Source of the DNA: Glandiceps talaboti
Taxonomy: Eukaryota > Hemichordata > Enteropneusta > Spengelidae
Length of the DNA: 64,000 nucleotides
Direction of reading: 5' to 3'
Assembly: GCF_964340395.1 (NCBI RefSeq)
Contig: NC_135552.1
Span: 1,681,001 to 1,745,000 of the forward strand
Shown in pieces: positions 61,781-64,000 of this stretch; positions within the stretch are counted from its first letter, which is position 1; the number at the start of each line of letters is the position of its first letter. The translations under genes and the position numbers were made by a program. The notes below the pieces were generated by a model. That model saw nothing but the letters and a program-made list of their open reading frames with translations, was not told the origin of the DNA and ran no database searches.

Positions 61781-62588
61781 TTAGTCCCTGCCGGACGAAG
61801 TCCGGGATGGGGACTTATGGATTGGGTTCCGTTCGCCCGTCCGTCCGTCTGTCCGTCCAGAGCCGTTTCTTGGAGATGCCTGGACCGATTTTTTCAAACT
61901 TGGTACAGAGGCAACATACTATGGCATACATATGCACGTCAATTTGTTTCATGATACGATCCAATATGGCCGCCTAGCAGCCATTTTGTTTGTGAATTTT
62001 CCCTGTCCAAAGCCATAACTCAGACATGCTTGAACAGATCTCATTCAGAGTTGGTATTAGGACAGTATTCTATGACATACATGTGCATATTCATTGTTGT
62101 CGTGATACAATCCAATATGGCTGCCTGGCAGCCATTTTGTTTGCAAATTGTCCATGTCCAAAGCCATAACTCAGACATGCTTGAACAGATCTCATTCAAA
62201 GTTGGTATTAGCACAGTGTTCTATGACATACATGTGCATATGCATTTTCGTCGTGATACAGTCCGATATGGCGCAGTTTTCATGTCATAACTCAGACATG
62301 CTTGAACAGGTCCCGACCCCCGTACCCAACCCATCCTTTATTGTTGAATGGTTTATTCCATCACGTCATCTTGAAGAGTAGGCATGTCCCAAGTCCAACA
62401 AGGAGACACAACATGAGTAGGCATGTTCCATGTCCAACGAGCAGACACAACATATCTAAGTCTGTTTGATTTAGGTTCACAAGTGTTGTTGCATGATCAG
62501 AGTAGTGATATCAAGAAAATGACAACATAAACTGCCAGTTCCTTAAAACCCAATCATAGCGGGGACTATGTCATTCTCAATGACTTGT
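61781..62588 (+). mobile_element. Family B interspersed repeat, full length, with flanking direct repeat
   Basis: Starts TTAGTCCCTGCCGGACG (hairpin CCGGAC gaa GTCCGG), GTCC-rich tract, three cores and the 3' end GGGGACTATGTCATTctcAATGACTTGT. It is flanked by a 29-30-bp direct repeat, TCTTACTAAGTTCTGAACTT followed by CAATCTTT(T)A, at 61752-61780 and 62588-62616. Confidence 0.82.
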
Positions 62589-62616
62589 CTTACTAAGTTC
62601 TGAACTTCAATCTTTT

Positions 62617-63165
62617 ATACTTGAAATCCCAATGTTGGAATCCCATGTTGTTGCGTTAGTGCTATCCTGTCAGTATCACTAAGCTGTTAAAATAAACATA
62701 AATGTCAGATGCTAAAATTATACTTCCCATTATTCATAATGCTGAATTAATTACTTCCCTTATCTATGCACATTGACACCAGGCAAGGTTGCAGTCCCTT
62801 ACATCATCACCCCCCCCCCAGCTTATTTCTTTGTGTTAGTGTTTTAAACTTGTTTCTTGTGCTTTATATCACATACCCTACATTAATTTCTTTTTGTTTC
62901 TCCTTGCAGTGTGCAACACATCATATTACAACACCCATCATTATTAATATTCTTGTTATTGATTGCTCAAAGCATTTGATTTTGTACCATTTCTTTCTCC
63001 CATCATCTTTCATGTATGAGTTGTGACACATGGTTTGATCTTGTTGTTGATTCAATCTTTCTTGTGAGCATTGAGACTAGATTTGTCAGCAGAACCCCTA
63101 GACCAGTATCCTAGATATGGTTACAATAAATAGCACCGTCTATTTGAGATTTGTGATCACACATA
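62617..63165. other. Unique 3' flank, no gene seen
   Basis: AT-rich with a C-run near 62811. The 86-aa frame at 62766-63026 has no domain. Confidence 0.5.
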
Positions 63166-64000
63166 CACTCTTGTGAATTCATCAAAACTGACCACAGTGT
63201 ATGGTCTTGTGAATTCATCAAAACTGACCACAGTGTATGGTCTTGTGAATTCATCAAAACTAACCACAGTGTGTGGTCTTGTGAATTCATCAAAACTGAC
63301 CACAGTGTATGGTCTTGTGAATTCATCAAAACTGACCACAGTGTATGGTCTTGTGAATTCATCAAAACTGACCACAGTGTATGGTCTTGTGAATTCATCA
63401 AAACTGACCACAGTGTATGGTCTTGTGAATTCATCTAAAACTGACCACAGTGCATGGTCTTGTGAATTCATCAAAACTGACCACAGTGTGTGGTCTTGTG
63501 AATTCATCAAAACTAACCACAGTGTGTGGTCTTGTGAATTCATCAAAACTGACCACAGTGTATGGTCTTGTGAATTCATCTAAAACTGACCACAGTGCGT
63601 GGTCTTGTGAATTCATCAAAACTGACCACAGTGCGTGGTCTTGTGAATTCATCAAAACTGACCACAGTGTATGGTCTTGTGAATTCATCAAAACTGACCA
63701 CAGTGCGTGGTCTTGTGAATTCATCAAAACTGACCACAGTGTATGGTCTTGTGAATTCATCAAAACTGACCACAGTGTGTGGTCTTGTGAATTCATCTAA
63801 AACTGACCACAGTGTATGGTCTTGTGAATTCATCAAAACTGACCACAGTGCGTGGTCTTGTAAATTCATCTAAAACTGACCACAGTGTGTGGTCTTGTGA
63901 ATTCATCTAAAACTGACCACAGTGCGTGGTCTTGTGAATTCATCTAAAACTGACCACAGTGCGTGGTCTTGTGAATTCATCTAAAACTGACCACAGTGCG
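63166..64000. repeat. 36-37-bp minisatellite reaching the window edge
   Basis: About 23 units with GTCTTGTGAATTCATCAAAA and CTGACCACAGTGTATG. The 36-bp period is open on both strands, giving 12-residue repeat frames. The single-base variant CATCTAAAAC shifts them, which argues against coding. Confidence 0.96.

Noticed and set aside
63111-63873. Twelve-residue repeat proteins on both strands
   Set aside because: The 36-bp unit is open on both strands, but 37-bp variants repeatedly break the frame.

Overview
The window is nuclear DNA of an invertebrate animal. It has GT-AG introns, AT-rich sequence, very abundant minisatellites, interspersed non-autonomous transposons and a single multi-exon gene. 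I cannot name the species. The gene layout and the pearl/Helentron-like repeats suggest a marine invertebrate such as a mollusc or other lophotrochozoan, but this is weak inference.

The only real protein-coding gene found lies on the + strand, from 22886 to 60494. It is a dihydropyrimidinase / collapsin response mediator protein (DPYS/CRMP) gene. Fourteen constant or alternative positions make a continuous frame of 566 codons plus stop (1,701 nt) spread over 37.6 kb. The short N-terminal exon was not found. All six metal ligands of an active dihydropyrimidinase are encoded, yet the C-terminus is the extended CRMP-type tail. The key finding is a pair of tandem, apparently mutually exclusive exons (37725-37845 and 38007-38127), each exactly 121 nt. 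They swap the metal-binding His (7b, dihydropyrimidinase-like) for Lys (7a, CRMP-like). One gene could therefore make an enzyme and an enzymatically dead signalling protein.

Layout: 1-7012 is a 20-bp satellite. 7757-14864 is a TA-flanked element with terminal inverted repeats, two arrays of TTCTTG/CAAGAA palindromes and a dead non-LTR reverse transcriptase fragment. 15072-19301 holds family A repeats and an imperfect A-B-A-C-B duplication. 20107-22680 holds a minisatellite and a family C repeat. 22886-60494 is the gene, whose introns each carry their own minisatellite and/or transposon insertion. These include a piggyBac-like element with a transposase relic, a second TTAA-flanked element (Kolobok-like), and an insertion with a 7-8-bp target duplication and a visible empty site. 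60495-64000 is 3' flank with two more arrays and a family B repeat.

Several arrays and transposons stop only about 11-77 nt before an exon, as if expansion is tolerated up to the branch point/polypyrimidine tract but not into it. No tRNA, rRNA, CRISPR array or prokaryotic system was seen.
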